A stretch of DNA of 64,000 bases from positions 383,657 to 447,656 of the forward strand of contig CAVVYA010000017.1 of assembly GCA_963752345.1 (NCBI GenBank), read 5' to 3'. The notes under the pieces were generated by a model, which searched no databases, had not been told where the DNA came from, and saw only the letters and a program-made list of their open reading frames with translations. Origin of the DNA: CAVVYA01 sp963752345 (lineage in GTDB: Bacteria > Pseudomonadota > Alphaproteobacteria > SMXQ01). Positions 9,218-18,410 of the stretch are shown one piece after another. The position numbers and the translations under genes are program-made. Numbering within the stretch: the first letter of the stretch is position 1; the number at the start of each line of letters is the position of its first letter.

Positions 9218-10153
9218 GTGGATAACCTGGATGACGTGATCGCCTTTGCGCGGGTGGTGGAGCGGCAAAGCTTTGTCGATGCCGCGCGGGAGCTTCGTCT
9301 ATCCTCCTCGCTGATCAGCAAACGGGTGACCCGGCTCGAAGAGACGCTGGGTGTCCAGTTGATCAACCGCTCGACCCGGCGCTTGTCGCTGACCGATGCG
9401 GGGACCGAATTCTACAAAGGCTGCGCCAAGGCCTTTGCCGAGCTGGATGCCGCTCGGCTCGCCGCCGCCCAATACAACGAGCAACTGACGGGGCGGCTCA
9501 AGGTCCATGCGACGCGCGGTGCCGGGCAGCGCTTGCTGGCCGAGGGCATGACCGAGTTCATGTCCCAATATCCCGATATGGAGCTCGAGCTCACGATCGA
9601 GTCCGGCCCGGTGAACCTGCTGCGCGCCGGCATCGATGTGCTCATCCGCAGCGCTGATCTCACGGACAGCACGCTGGATTTTCGCGACCTCGGACCGATC
9701 CGCTACAACCTGTGTGCCGCACCGCAATACCTGAACCGGCATGGCACACCCGAGAGCCCACGCGATCTGACCCAGTTCAATTGCCTGATCCACGCTGGAC
9801 GCAAACACCCCAACGATTGGTCGTTTACCGGTCCGGACGGCGACTACACGGTGCGGGTCAATGGCAACTTCTACACCAACGATGGCAGCGCGCTTTACCG
9901 CGCTACGGTGATGGGGCTCGGTATCGCCCGCATCCCCGATTACATGACGAACCGGCGTGAGGACCTTCAGACGAACCGCCTACGAATGCTGTGTCCGGGC
10001 ACATTGCGTTCGAACCGCGCGCTGCGCGCCTATTTTCCGCGCTCTCGCCGCATGCCGGTGAAACTCCAGGTTTTCCTCGATTTCATGCAGCAATACTGGG
10101 TCGAACGCGCTCACACGCCACGGCGCCTGCGGCGGCCCAATTCCGCGGCCTGA
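9218..10153 (+). CDS. LysR family transcriptional regulator
   Basis: I choose GTG 9218 (MDNLDDVIAFARVVERQSF), which gives 311 residues and puts the winged helix-turn-helix at residues 1-60, as usual; the frame upstream lacks LysR character. The HTH is clear (AARELRLSSSLISKRVTRLE), followed by NRSTRRLSLTDAG and an effector domain with AGIDVLIRSADLTDS and FSCL-like FNCLIHAGRK segments. It belongs to the DNA-binding class that controls adjacent catabolic or transport genes in response to a small aromatic or carboxylate ligand. It is divergent from the ABC binding protein and permease, its likely target, with the dyad at 9073-9085 between them. Effector not deducible. Confidence 0.9.
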   Translation: MDNLDDVIAFARVVERQSFVDAARELRLSSSLISKRVTRLEETLGVQLINRSTRRLSLTDAGTEFYKGCAKAFAELDAARLAAAQYNEQLTGRLKVHATRGAGQRLLAEGMTEFMSQYPDMELELTIESGPVNLLRAGIDVLIRSADLTDSTLDFRDLGPIRYNLCAAPQYLNRHGTPESPRDLTQFNCLIHAGRKHPNDWSFTGPDGDYTVRVNGNFYTNDGSALYRATVMGLGIARIPDYMTNRREDLQTNRLRMLCPGTLRSNRALRAYFPRSRRMPVKLQVFLDFMQQYWVERAHTPRRLRRPNSAA

Positions 10154-10552
10154 GCAGCGTTGCGATGCCCGGCGGGGCCATCCGGCGTGTCGGCGGATGC
10201 GCCGGCACGGTGGCAAATTCGCTATGAAATTCCAATGATTGGGTGAAGAGACTCTTTCCCAATTAGCGGCTAAACACGCCTGTCCGCGATACCTAGAATG
10301 TTGAAAACACCGAAACACAAGGCATTGCGCCTCGGGGGGGCCGCGCCGAACTCGAACTAGCATCGCGATCGATCGAGTTCGCAGGTTAAGGCTGCTGACG
10401 GCAGCTCATCGATGTTGGCGCCCGGCGATCATACCGTGGCGCGATGTCGCCTCCTGGGTGCCTGCCTGCTGTGGCGTCCGGTGCCGCCAGGATGCGCGGA
10501 GGTCATTGCACCCTCCGCGCGAGACACTCAGCAACCAAGACCAGGAGGTTCC
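10154..10552. other. Intergenic region, 399 bp, no gene seen
   Basis: I see no convincing coding frame here, only a ribosome site (AGGAGG near 10543) serving the next gene. It may carry the promoter of 10553-12726, but no clear -35/-10 pair was recognised. Confidence 0.5.
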
Positions 10553-11497
10553 ATGGATCGCGTCAATTTCCCCTACCGCTCGAGCAGCCATCTCGCCCTG
10601 ATGCATGTCATTTCGGAGAGCGGTGCCTGGGAGCGCCAGGGCCTCGACGTCGACTACGACAAGGAAATCGATCGTGAGTCGGCCCACAAGCTGGTGATTT
10701 CCGGCGAAGTGGAATTCTGCAGCGGCAATCACGTCTCCACCTATGCGGCGCGCGCGCGTGGCGACACCTGGGTTTATCTGGCGCAGACGGTAAGCCGCAA
10801 CAACATCAAGCTGGTGACGCGCGACGAGACCGGCATCGCCAAGCTCGAGGACGTGCGCAAGCGCAAGTTCGGTTCGCGCGGCCGTCATCCTGGCCTCAAC
10901 ACCTGGCTCTACCTGAAGCAACACGGGCTCGATATCGACAAGGAGGACGTCGAGATCGTGCGCGAGGTGCGCGATGATCAGAAAAAGGCCAATAAGAGCA
11001 TGCTCGACATGGTGACGGACGGCGATGTCGATGCCTGCTTCCTCAGCCTGCCGCGCACCGAATTCGCCAAACGCCGCGGGCTCAAGGTGATTGAGATCGA
11101 GCCGCAGCCGATGATCTTCTTCATGACCATCTCATCGAGCATGGGCTTGGTCGAGAAGCGCCCCGACCTCATCGACAAGATGCTCAAGGGCGTGATCGAG
11201 GGCGTGCACTACTTCAAGACCCAGAAGGAAAAATCGATCCAGATTCTGATGAAGCATCACAGCAAGGAAGGCGTGCTCGACCACGACGCCGCCGAAAAGC
11301 TCTATGAGGATCTGGCGCCGACGCTCGAGCCCAAGCTCTATCCGTCGCTTGCCGCGATCCACAACGTTTATCAGGAGGCCCTGCGGCAGAGCAAAGAGTC
11401 CGCCAAGGTCGATCCTCTGGCGCTGTGGGACCTCCACGCGCTACGCCGTATCGACGACACAGGCTTCATCGACAAGCTCTATGGTCCGCAGAAGTAA
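10553..11497 (+). CDS. Cytosolic substrate-binding-fold protein (NMT1/Pht5-like)
   Basis: ATG 10553 stands seven bases after AGGAGG. The 314-residue product starts directly with MDRVNFPYRSSSHLALMHVI and has no signal peptide, as in the Pht5/NMT1-like group whose fold is that of periplasmic binding proteins. Features are an ESGAWERQGLDVDYDKEID lobe, FCSGNHVSTYAARARGD, and GSRGRHPGLNTWLYLKQHG. Proteins of this kind include HMP precursor enzymes, hydroxyphthalate decarboxylases and binding proteins with uncleaved ends. It is intact and followed 139 bp later by a bicupin gene, probably the same operon. It is a distant relative of the gene at 2942. A catalytic role is a guess from the missing export signal. 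Confidence 0.55.
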   Translation: MDRVNFPYRSSSHLALMHVISESGAWERQGLDVDYDKEIDRESAHKLVISGEVEFCSGNHVSTYAARARGDTWVYLAQTVSRNNIKLVTRDETGIAKLEDVRKRKFGSRGRHPGLNTWLYLKQHGLDIDKEDVEIVREVRDDQKKANKSMLDMVTDGDVDACFLSLPRTEFAKRRGLKVIEIEPQPMIFFMTISSSMGLVEKRPDLIDKMLKGVIEGVHYFKTQKEKSIQILMKHHSKEGVLDHDAAEKLYEDLAPTLEPKLYPSLAAIHNVYQEALRQSKESAKVDPLALWDLHALRRIDDTGFIDKLYGPQK

Positions 11498-11636
11498 AAC
11501 TGGCCGGAGCGGTCGGCCAAATTGGCTTGGCCGCGTCGCGCAAGATCGGAGAAAGAATCACCTTCGACGCCAGGGCGGATGAGGCTGCGAAGGTCGCATG
11601 CGAAAATTGAAGGCTGTAACAGAGAAGGACGGACGA

Positions 11637-12726
11637 ATGACCGACACGCTGAATGAGAAGGTTCCGGACAAGGCCGCCAAGAAGTTCATTCGGCCGCCCG
11701 CCTTCTACGATGCCTGGCAGCAGAAAGAGGGCATTCCGATCTATAAGGTCTTCCATGTGGAGAACATGGCGGACGTCGTGCTCGCGCCCTGGGCCCGCTT
11801 CGGCGTCGATGCCGCCTTCGTCAATTTGGCCGATCCGTTCATCACCTCATCGATCATCATCGAGCTTCCGCCGGGCGCCAGCTCCAAGCCGATGCGCCAT
11901 ATGTTCGAAACATGGTGCTTCATCGTGTCGGGCGACGGCGAAACCACGATCCAGCAGCCGGGACACCGCAAGGAAACCGTGAAGTGGACCAAGCGCGCCT
12001 TGTTCGGTCCACCGCTCAACACCGAATATCAGCATCGCAATCTGGATTCGAAAAAGCCGGCGCGCATCCTGATGGTGACCAACGCGCCGCTGACCTTGAA
12101 CCTGTATCACAACGAGCAATTACGTCTTCGACAACCCCTTCGTGTTCGACGACCGTTACGCCGGCCAGCAGGGCTTCTTCAATCCCGAGCGCGAATATCT
12201 CGGCGGGCGCATCACGCGCACGAACTTCATTCCCGATGCGCTGCAGTTCCAGCTCATGCAGTGGAAGGATCGCGGCGTGGGCGCCACCTCGTTCCACATG
12301 TCGATGAGCGGCCATACCATGGCCTGCCATCTGTCGGAGTTCGAGGTCGGCACCTATAAGAAAGGCCATCGTCACGGCCCGGGCGCCCACGTGATCCTGC
12401 TGCAGGGTACCGGCTACTCGCTGCTGTGGAAGGAAGGCGAGAAGCCGACCCGGGTGGACTGGCGCGAAGGCAGCCTGTTCGCTCCGCCAGAATGGTGGTT
12501 CCACCAGCATTTCAACACGGGCCAGGAACCCGCGCGCTATCTCGCCCTGCGCCGTGGCGGCAGCCCCGAGCATCCCTTGAAGATCGGCATGAGCGGCGAA
12601 GGCGGCGGCCCCGATCAGGTCGAATACGAGCAGGAAGACCCGTGGATTTACGACACTTACAAGGCCGAGTTGGAGAAAAACGGCGTGCAAATCCGCCAGG
12701 AACGGCCGCAGTATCAGAAAAAGTAA
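11637..12726 (+). pseudogene. Bicupin domain protein, one frameshift
   Basis: ATG 11637 gives MTDTLNEKVPDKAAKKF and a first cupin around residues 60-155 (MRHMFETWCFIVSGDGETTI). An inserted c at about 12117 shifts the frame by +1; the rest runs intact from NYVFDNPFVFDDRYAG to TAA at 12724-12726 and holds a second cupin with the metal motif KKGHRHGPGAHVILLQG and FAPPEWWFHQHFN. Restored length is about 362 residues. The HRHGPGAH histidines are likely iron or manganese ligands, as in gentisate dioxygenase-like and other bicupin enzymes. The first cupin has fewer ligands and may be structural. Location after a binding-fold enzyme and before an ABC binding protein suggests a catabolic role. Reaction unknown. 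Confidence 0.75.
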
Positions 12727-13049
12727 GGCAAAATCCGCGGCCGGCGCGGTCGTTGCCCACGTGCCGGCCGGCATTGACGCCAGGCATTCGAGGCTGCCGA
12801 TCGCCGCTCATCGGCGATGTTCGGGGCGTGGATCGTCCGTTCGAGGCTGCAGCTTAAGCCGGCAAGCGCGAACTCGAACGGCGCCATATTGCAAAGGATG
12901 TCGATAAGTGTGCGCCAGGGTCCGGCGCCTTTTCGGATGTCATTCGCGACCCAAAAAGACAAATCACTGCATTCCGGCGATGACGAGCACGGGTCATCGC
13001 GGGCGCAGAACGGATCATTTCACGGCGAAACGATATGTGGAGGTGGCGA
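12727..13049. other. Intergenic region, 323 bp, no gene seen
   Basis: No supported coding frame, hairpin terminator or repeat was found between the bicupin and the next binding-protein gene. Short open frames here lack a ribosome site and family features. Confidence 0.4.
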
Positions 13050-14156
13050 TGGAGCGGATTATGAGGCCCATTTTCGCAATGGCCTTGATGGCGGTCGGCT
13101 GCGGCGGCCCGCAGGCGCGGTCGCGCAGGCTGCGCCGGCGGAGTGGGAAGAATTGGTTGCAGCCGCCAAGAAGCGAGGGCCGGGTCGTCGTCATGGGTCC
13201 GCCGTTTGCCGAAGTGCGCGAAAAGGTGCCGGCCGCCTTCCAGAAGCGCTTCGGCATCATCGTGGAATATCTTGGCGGGCGCACCAGCGAAGACGGCGGC
13301 CCGGCTGCGTGCCGAGCGCAAGGCCGGCCTCTACACGGTGGATGTGACGATCGGCGGCGTCCAGTCCATGGCGACGATTTTCCATCGTGAGAAAATGCTG
13401 GCTCCGCTCCTGCCTGCGCTGGTTTTGCCCGAGGTCACCGACGGATCGAAATGGAAGAAGGGCGAACTGTGGTTCGCCGATCCGGAGGAGCAGTATGTCC
13501 TGAGGCTCGCCAACTACGTGTCGCCGGCGATCTTTATCAATACCGACAAGGTCAAGCCTGGCGAGCTGCGCTATGCCCGCGATTTGCTCGACCCCAAATG
13601 GAAAGGTAAGATTTCCACACAGGATCCGACCGTTCCCGGCAGCGGCAGCAATCAGGCGTCGCAGTTCTTCGTCGAGCTCGGCGAGGAATTCGTCAAGCAG
13701 CTCTATGTCGATCAGAAGCCCATGATCAGCAGCGACGTGCGGCAGCTGACCGACTGGCTGCTGCGCGGTTCCTATCCGATCGCGCTGACGGTCGATACGA
13801 GCCAAGTCGAGCAGATGGAAAAGGAAGGCTTGCCGGTCAAAGCCCTGGGCGACTTGGAGGATTGGCGGCAACCGACGACAGCCGGTTTCGGCCTGCTGGC
13901 GATGTTTGCCAACGCACCGCATCCCGCCGCCGCCAAGCTGTTCGTAAATTGGCTTGCGTCAAAGGAGGGTAGCGAGGTTTGGTCGCGCGCGACCACGACG
14001 GCATCGACGCGCAATGATATCGATGAGGCGAGCTTCTTACCGCCGGAAACGCTCCCTCGCCCGGGAGTGACCTATTTCGACACCTACGATTGGACCTATA
14101 CCGTGACAAAAAAGGAAGAGGCTCGCCTTCGGATTAAGGAGCTGCTCGGGCGGTAA
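13050..14156 (+). pseudogene. ABC extracellular solute-binding protein, frameshifted in signal peptide and mature N-terminus
   Basis: ATG 13050 follows a GGAGGTGGCG site. As written, the signal peptide is scrambled, but removing a t at about 13100 and a c at about 13108-13110 restores a textbook export signal (MAVGAAAAGAVAQA) followed by APAEWEELVAAAKK. Further +1 insertions lie near 13174 and 13295. From about 13300 the frame is clean to TAA at 14154-14156 and includes VDVTIGGVQSMATIFHREKM, a DLLDPKWKGKISTQDP segment and KLFVNWLASKEGSEVW. This is the iron(III)-type binding-protein class, like 7837-8994. No permease is adjacent, so it may serve the permease at 6043 or be an orphan. Restored length is about 367 residues. 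Confidence 0.75.
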
Positions 14157-14306
14157 GCGACAGCGACAAGGACCTTCGTCAACCGCCTAGGACAGCGAGA
14201 GCCGGGAACAGACTGGAATCGCGTTTTCGGGTCGGAATTGGCGTGGTTGAATGGTGGTTGTTCGCTGGATAAGATGATCAGCCCCCGAAGATCAGGGAGT
14301 TCACAG

Positions 14307-14338
14307 CGGCCGGTCGCACCGGTTACGGTGCGCGGCCG
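14307..14338 (+). other. Stem-loop in the leader of the second Rieske gene
   Basis: CGCACCG and CGGTGCG pair around a GTTA loop, and flanking CGGCCG arms extend the stem to 13 bp with a two-base bulge. It ends 47 bp before the ATG at 14386 and lacks a T-tract, so it is not a typical terminator. It may be a leader structure or operator; nothing more can be said. Confidence 0.4.
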
Positions 14339-14385
14339 GGCAAACCGCAGGCGCTGCGCGGGACGCCGCTCGATGGAGAAGCGTT

Positions 14386-15560
14386 ATGTTAAGCCAAGAC
14401 GAGAATAGGACCTTGACCCAGGTCGGTCCGGGCACCCCGGCCGGCAATCTGCTGCGCCGCTATTGGCATCCGATCTGCCCGGCGAGCGAACTGCCCGAAA
14501 CCGCGCAGAAGAAGCGCCTGCGAATTCTCGGCGAAGACCTCGTGCTGTTCCGCGACGGCAAAGGCCGCATCGGATTGGTGGCCGAGCAGTGCGCGCACCG
14601 CCGCGCGTCGCTCTACTACGGCTTCATCGAAGAAGACGGGCTGCGGTGTCCGTATCACGGCTGGAAGTACGATGTGGCGGGCAAGTGCATCGACCAACCG
14701 TTCGAGCCCGCCGGCACGCCTCTCGAAGGGCGAGGCCTGTCAGCCCGCCTACCAGGTGCAGAAGCTCGCCGGCATGTTTTGGGCCTACATGGGGCCGAGC
14801 CCCGCGCCGCTCCTGCCGCGCTGGGAGCCGCTGGTCAGCACCAAAGGGCCGCGCAGCATTTATGTGCTGCCGCAGCTGCAGTGCAACTGGCTGCAGATCA
14901 TGGAAAACTCGGTCGATACCACTCACACCTATTACCTGCACGGCCACATGATGGTCACCCGAGGCCAGGCCGAACAGGCGGCTTACTACTACCGGCCGAT
15001 CGAGGATTACGATTTCGAAGTGGTCAAGGAAGACACCTGGGCGGGCGTGCGCAAGATCCGCACCTACGGCGGTGAGATGGCGGAAAAAGAACTCGGCCAT
15101 CCGTTGATCTTCCCGTGCATTCTGTTGTCGCCGCAGCGCGAGCATATCGTCATGCACTTCCGCCTGCCGATCGACGACACGCATACGCAGATCTACCGCA
15201 TCGAATACACGCCGGGCGGCGACACCAGCGGCATGGATTGGGACAATCCGCCCGTGCGCTATTCCAAGTCGCTCAAGGACGAGAACGGCGAATTCAAGCT
15301 CGACACCTTCGCCTCCCAGGACGCCATGGCCTGGGAGACGCAAGGGCCGGTGCTCGACCGCTCGCTGGAGAATCTCGGCACCTCCGACCGCGGCCTGACG
15401 CTCTACCGGCGCATGCTCAAGGAGCAGATCGTGGCCGTGCAGGAGGGCAAGGAGCCGCTCGGCGTCGATACGCGATCCGAAGAAGAATCAGATGATCGTC
15501 ATTCCGGTGTCGGAAGGGCAGGCTCGGATGGCGCGCAAGGAAATGCAGAAAGTCGGCTAG
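14386..15560 (+). pseudogene. Rieske aromatic-ring oxygenase alpha subunit, two frameshifts
   Basis: ATG 14386 opens MLSQDENRTLTQVGPGTPAG. The Rieske cluster ligands are C-A-H (EQCAHRRAS) and C-P-Y-H (RCPYHGWKYD); the mononuclear iron site is in the ENSVDTTHTYYLHGH segment. A +1 insertion at 14719-14724 and another at about 15467 break the frame. Correcting the second one exchanges a non-family tail for DPKKNQMIVIPVSEGQARMA and stops at TAG 15558-15560, so the gene ends before the RidA gene at 15583. Restored length is about 390 residues. It is paralogous to the enzyme at 3959 and belongs to the phthalate/vanillate-type oxygenases that use a separate reductase, not present here. Substrate unknown. 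Confidence 0.85.
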
Positions 15561-15582
15561 CAAGAAAAAGGGAAAAAGATAG

Positions 15583-15978
15583 ATGGGAAGACGTCAAATC
15601 ATCGAAGGGCATGGGCTGCCGAAACATCCGCAGCCGTTTCCCACCGCGGTGAAGCTGGGGAACATCGTCTGTTCGTCGGCTGTCGGCGGACAGGATCCGA
15701 CCACGGGCAAGGCGCCCGAGCAGCCGGAGGCGCAAATCAAGAATGCTTTCGGCCATATCGCCACCATCCTGAAAGTGGCCGGCGGATCACCCGCCGATAT
15801 TGTCAAGATGACGGTCCATCTCAAGGACAAGGCGCTGCGCGATCTGGTCAATCAGGAATGGATCAAGATGTTTCCCGATGAGAAGGATCGCCCCGTGCGT
15901 CACACCCTCACGGCGCCCGATCTGCCAGGCGGGAATATCATTCAACTGGAAATGATGGCGGTGCTGGAGAAGGCCTGA
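15583..15978 (+). CDS. RidA family protein (YjgF/YER057c/UK114)
   Basis: This 131-residue product has the RidA fold: a start around GHGLPKHPQPFPTAVKLGNI, CSSAVGGQDPTTGK, and the C-terminal RPVRHTLTAPDLPGGNIIQL where family members carry the arginine that binds a carboxylate. RidA proteins hydrolyse reactive enamine/imine intermediates or act in degradation pathways. It lies 22 bp after the corrected end of the Rieske gene and 51 bp before the LigJ-like gene, so all probably share a transcript. In catabolic clusters such genes often act on unstable pathway intermediates; which one is unknown here. Confident on family, not on role. Confidence 0.85.
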   Translation: MGRRQIIEGHGLPKHPQPFPTAVKLGNIVCSSAVGGQDPTTGKAPEQPEAQIKNAFGHIATILKVAGGSPADIVKMTVHLKDKALRDLVNQEWIKMFPDEKDRPVRHTLTAPDLPGGNIIQLEMMAVLEKA

Positions 15979-16029
15979 CGGCCCTTCGGCGCTTCCGGCT
16001 ATTATAATTATTCTTTCAGGGAGAAACCC

Positions 16030-17046
16030 ATGATCATCGACGCGCATACCCACTATCACGCCAATGGCGTTCTCGCCGGCGTTTTCACCCAGATGTACGG
16101 CCATAACTACGCCACCATCAAACCCGCCAAGGGCGACGACGACGCGCATTTCCACCTGATGGAGGAGCGTGGTTACGACATGCAGATCGTGTCGCAGCCG
16201 CCGTTCACCCAGGTGCACGACCTGCCGGCCGCGATCGGCATCGCGCAGGCCAAGGCCTTCAACGATTCGATGGCCAAAGCCGTTGAAGAGAGCAACGGCC
16301 GCTTCCTCGCCGTGGCCTCTTTGCCGCTGCAGGACATCCCGGCCTCGGTCAAGGAGATGGATCGGGCGATCAACAAGCTCGGGTGCATCGGCGTCATGCT
16401 GAACCCCGACATTTCGCGCCGCGGCACCGGCCCGACCGCCGAGGAAGAGTACTGGTATCCGATCTACGAGGCGGCCTGCAAACTCGACATTCCGCTGTTC
16501 ATCCATCCCGGCTCGTCCGCTCTGCCGCGCCATCAGCGCTATAGCCTGGCGCTGCATCTCGGCTTCCTGTTCGGCGAGACCGAATTCATCACCACCTTCA
16601 TCTTCGGCAAGGTGTTCGAGAAGTTCCCCAACCTCAAGATCATGGTGTCGCACGGCGGCGGCGCGATTCCTTATCAGCTCGGCCGTTTCCAGGCTTCGAC
16701 GGAGCCCGATCTCAAGGGCAAGGGCGGTCCGCGCATTCCGATTGAAGGCACCTTCCTGAGCAACCTCCGCAAGATGTATTTCGACACCTGCCTGTATTCC
16801 AAGGAAGGCATCGAATGCCTGATCAAGGTGGTCGGGCCGAGCCAGTGCCTGTTCGGCACCGAATGCCCGGGCATGGGCATGGCCTTGCGGCCGGACGGCC
16901 GGTCCTATGACAATGTCGAGGACTACATCCGCGCCATCGACTTCATCACCGAGCAGCAGCGCCAGGACATCTTCGCCAACAACGCGATCAAGCTGTTCAA
17001 GATCAAGGATCGGGTGAAAGCCAAGAGCGCGGTCGCCGCTCAGTAA
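16030..17046 (+). CDS. LigJ-like 4-oxalomesaconate hydratase (amidohydrolase superfamily)
   Basis: ATG 16030 follows CAGGGAGAAACCC. The 338-residue protein is of the amidohydrolase-2 type: metal ligands H6 and H8 (DAHTHYH), H159 in LFIHPGSS, H208 in VSHGGGAIPYQLGRF, and E278 in LFGTECPGMG. The order and spacing, with YWYPIYEAACKLDIPLFIH, MYFDTCLYSKEGIECL and a C-terminal YDNVEDYIRAIDF, resemble 4-oxalomesaconate hydratase (LigJ), which forms 4-carboxy-4-hydroxy-2-oxoadipate in the protocatechuate 4,5-cleavage pathway. A LigK-like aldolase that would use this product lies at 18411. Alternatives are ACMSD or resorcylate-decarboxylase relatives of the same fold. The pairing with LigK makes the hydratase call the best one. 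Confidence 0.7.
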   Translation: MIIDAHTHYHANGVLAGVFTQMYGHNYATIKPAKGDDDAHFHLMEERGYDMQIVSQPPFTQVHDLPAAIGIAQAKAFNDSMAKAVEESNGRFLAVASLPLQDIPASVKEMDRAINKLGCIGVMLNPDISRRGTGPTAEEEYWYPIYEAACKLDIPLFIHPGSSALPRHQRYSLALHLGFLFGETEFITTFIFGKVFEKFPNLKIMVSHGGGAIPYQLGRFQASTEPDLKGKGGPRIPIEGTFLSNLRKMYFDTCLYSKEGIECLIKVVGPSQCLFGTECPGMGMALRPDGRSYDNVEDYIRAIDFITEQQRQDIFANNAIKLFKIKDRVKAKSAVAAQ

Positions 17047-17087
17047 CAACACCGGTTCAGTTCGATTTCAGTGAGGGGATAAGCACG

Positions 17088-17749
17088 ATGTCAGATGAAC
17101 TCGTGGCCAGTCTGGCGCGCTTCGATACCTGCATGGTATCGGACGCGATGGACAAGCTCGGCCTGGCCGGGCGCCACAGTGGGGATCCGGCCCGCCTGGA
17201 AGTGCCCGAAGATCTTCGGGCGGGCCGTGACCATGAAGCTCAAGCCGGCCGGGCTCGACAAGCCGACAGCAGCATCTCGGCACCGCCGCGATCGATCTCG
17301 CCAAGCCCGGCGAGATCATCGTGATCGAGAACACGGTGCGGCCCGACGCGCCGGGATGGGGCGGCTTGCTCTCGCTCGGCGCCAAAACCAAGGGGCTCGG
17401 CGGAGTCGTGACCGACGGGCCGGTGCGCGACGTGGACGAATGCGAACAGCTCGGCTTTCCGCTCTATTCGCGCAGCGTCGTGCCGATCTCCGCGCGCGGC
17501 CGCATCGTCCAGGAATTGGTCAATCAGGAGATCCAGTTCGCCGGCGTGCAGGTGAAGCCGGGCGACATCGTCATCGCCGATGGCAGCGGCGTGGTGATCA
17601 TTCCGCAGGCCAAGCTGGCCGAGGTCGTCGCGGCGGCGACTGAAATCGCCGATCAGGAAGCCAAGATGGCCGAGGAAGTTCGCACCGGCAAATCGATGGT
17701 CGAGATATTGGAACGGCGTGGCTACGAAGCCATGCTGCGCAAGGGGTAA
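17088..17749 (+). pseudogene. RraA-fold protein, two frameshifts
   Basis: ATG 17088 starts MSDELVASLARFDTCMVSDA, the common opening of RraA/4-hydroxy-4-methyl-2-oxoglutarate aldolase-fold proteins. Insertions at about 17169-17172 and 17266 shift the frame twice by +1. Corrected, it reads through GRAVTMKLKPAGLDK and HLGTAAIDLAKPGEIIVIEN into the intact last two thirds, where the fold's metal/substrate loop appears as GGVVTDGPVRDVDECEQLG. It ends at TAA 17747-17749, 2 bp before the next RraA-fold gene. Members are either aldolases for oxo-acids such as CHA/HMG or RNase E regulators; in a catabolic operon the aldolase role fits better. Restored length about 219 residues. Confidence 0.75.
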
Positions 17750-17751
17750 GA

Positions 17752-18399
17752 ATGGACAAGGTGGTCGAAGGCTTTCGTGCGTTGTCGGCGGCATCCATAT
17801 CGGATGCCATGGATCGTCTCGGGCTGCATGGCATGGTCCAGGGCATCGCGCCGCTGAAGTTCGGCTGGCACACGGCGGGCCGCGCCTTCACGGTGAAATA
17901 CCGCCCGGTAGGCAGTACCAAGGGAACTGTGGGCGATTTCATCGACGACGTCGAGCCAGGCTCGATCGTCGTGCTCGACAACGGCGGCCGGCTCGACTGC
18001 ACCGTGTGGGGCGATATCCTGACCAACGTGGCGACGCGGCGGAAGATCGGCGGCACGGTAATTCACGGCGTGTGCCGCGACGTCGCCGGCATCCTGGAGT
18101 GCAATTACCCGGTGTTCTCGCGCGGCCGCTTCATGCGCACCGGCAAGGACCGGGTCGAGGTCGATGGCTTCAATGTTCCCGTATCGCTCGGCGACGTGTT
18201 GTGCAAGCCGCAGGACATCGTTGTCGGCACCGATGACGGCGTGCTGGTGGTGGCGGCCGACCGTGCCGAAGCGGTCCTGGAACTGGCGCAATCCATTTCC
18301 GAGACGGAAGATCATATCATCGCCGAGACGAAATCCGGCAGCCGTCTGGACGAGGCGCGCCAGAAGCACGGCTATCATCAATTGCAGACCAAGCGCTGA
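17752..18399 (+). CDS. RraA-fold protein (oxo-acid aldolase/decarboxylase-like)
   Basis: The 215-residue product is intact and starts 2 bp after its neighbour's stop, so translation is coupled. It shows SAASISDAMDRLGLHGM, AGRAFTVKYRPVGSTKG, the central D-x-x-T-VWGDILTNVATRRKIGG stretch, and IHGVCRDVAGILE, which carries the R-D pair expected at the metal site. The usual G-x-x-G-E loop of true CHA/HMG aldolases reads TVWGDIL here, with D in place of E, so activity may differ from LigK. Together with 17088 and 18411 it makes three paralogous genes in a row, probably handling related 2-oxo-4-hydroxy acids or forming a hetero-oligomer. Confidence 0.8.
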   Translation: MDKVVEGFRALSAASISDAMDRLGLHGMVQGIAPLKFGWHTAGRAFTVKYRPVGSTKGTVGDFIDDVEPGSIVVLDNGGRLDCTVWGDILTNVATRRKIGGTVIHGVCRDVAGILECNYPVFSRGRFMRTGKDRVEVDGFNVPVSLGDVLCKPQDIVVGTDDGVLVVAADRAEAVLELAQSISETEDHIIAETKSGSRLDEARQKHGYHQLQTKR

Positions 18400-18410
18400 G
18401 TCCAGGGCGG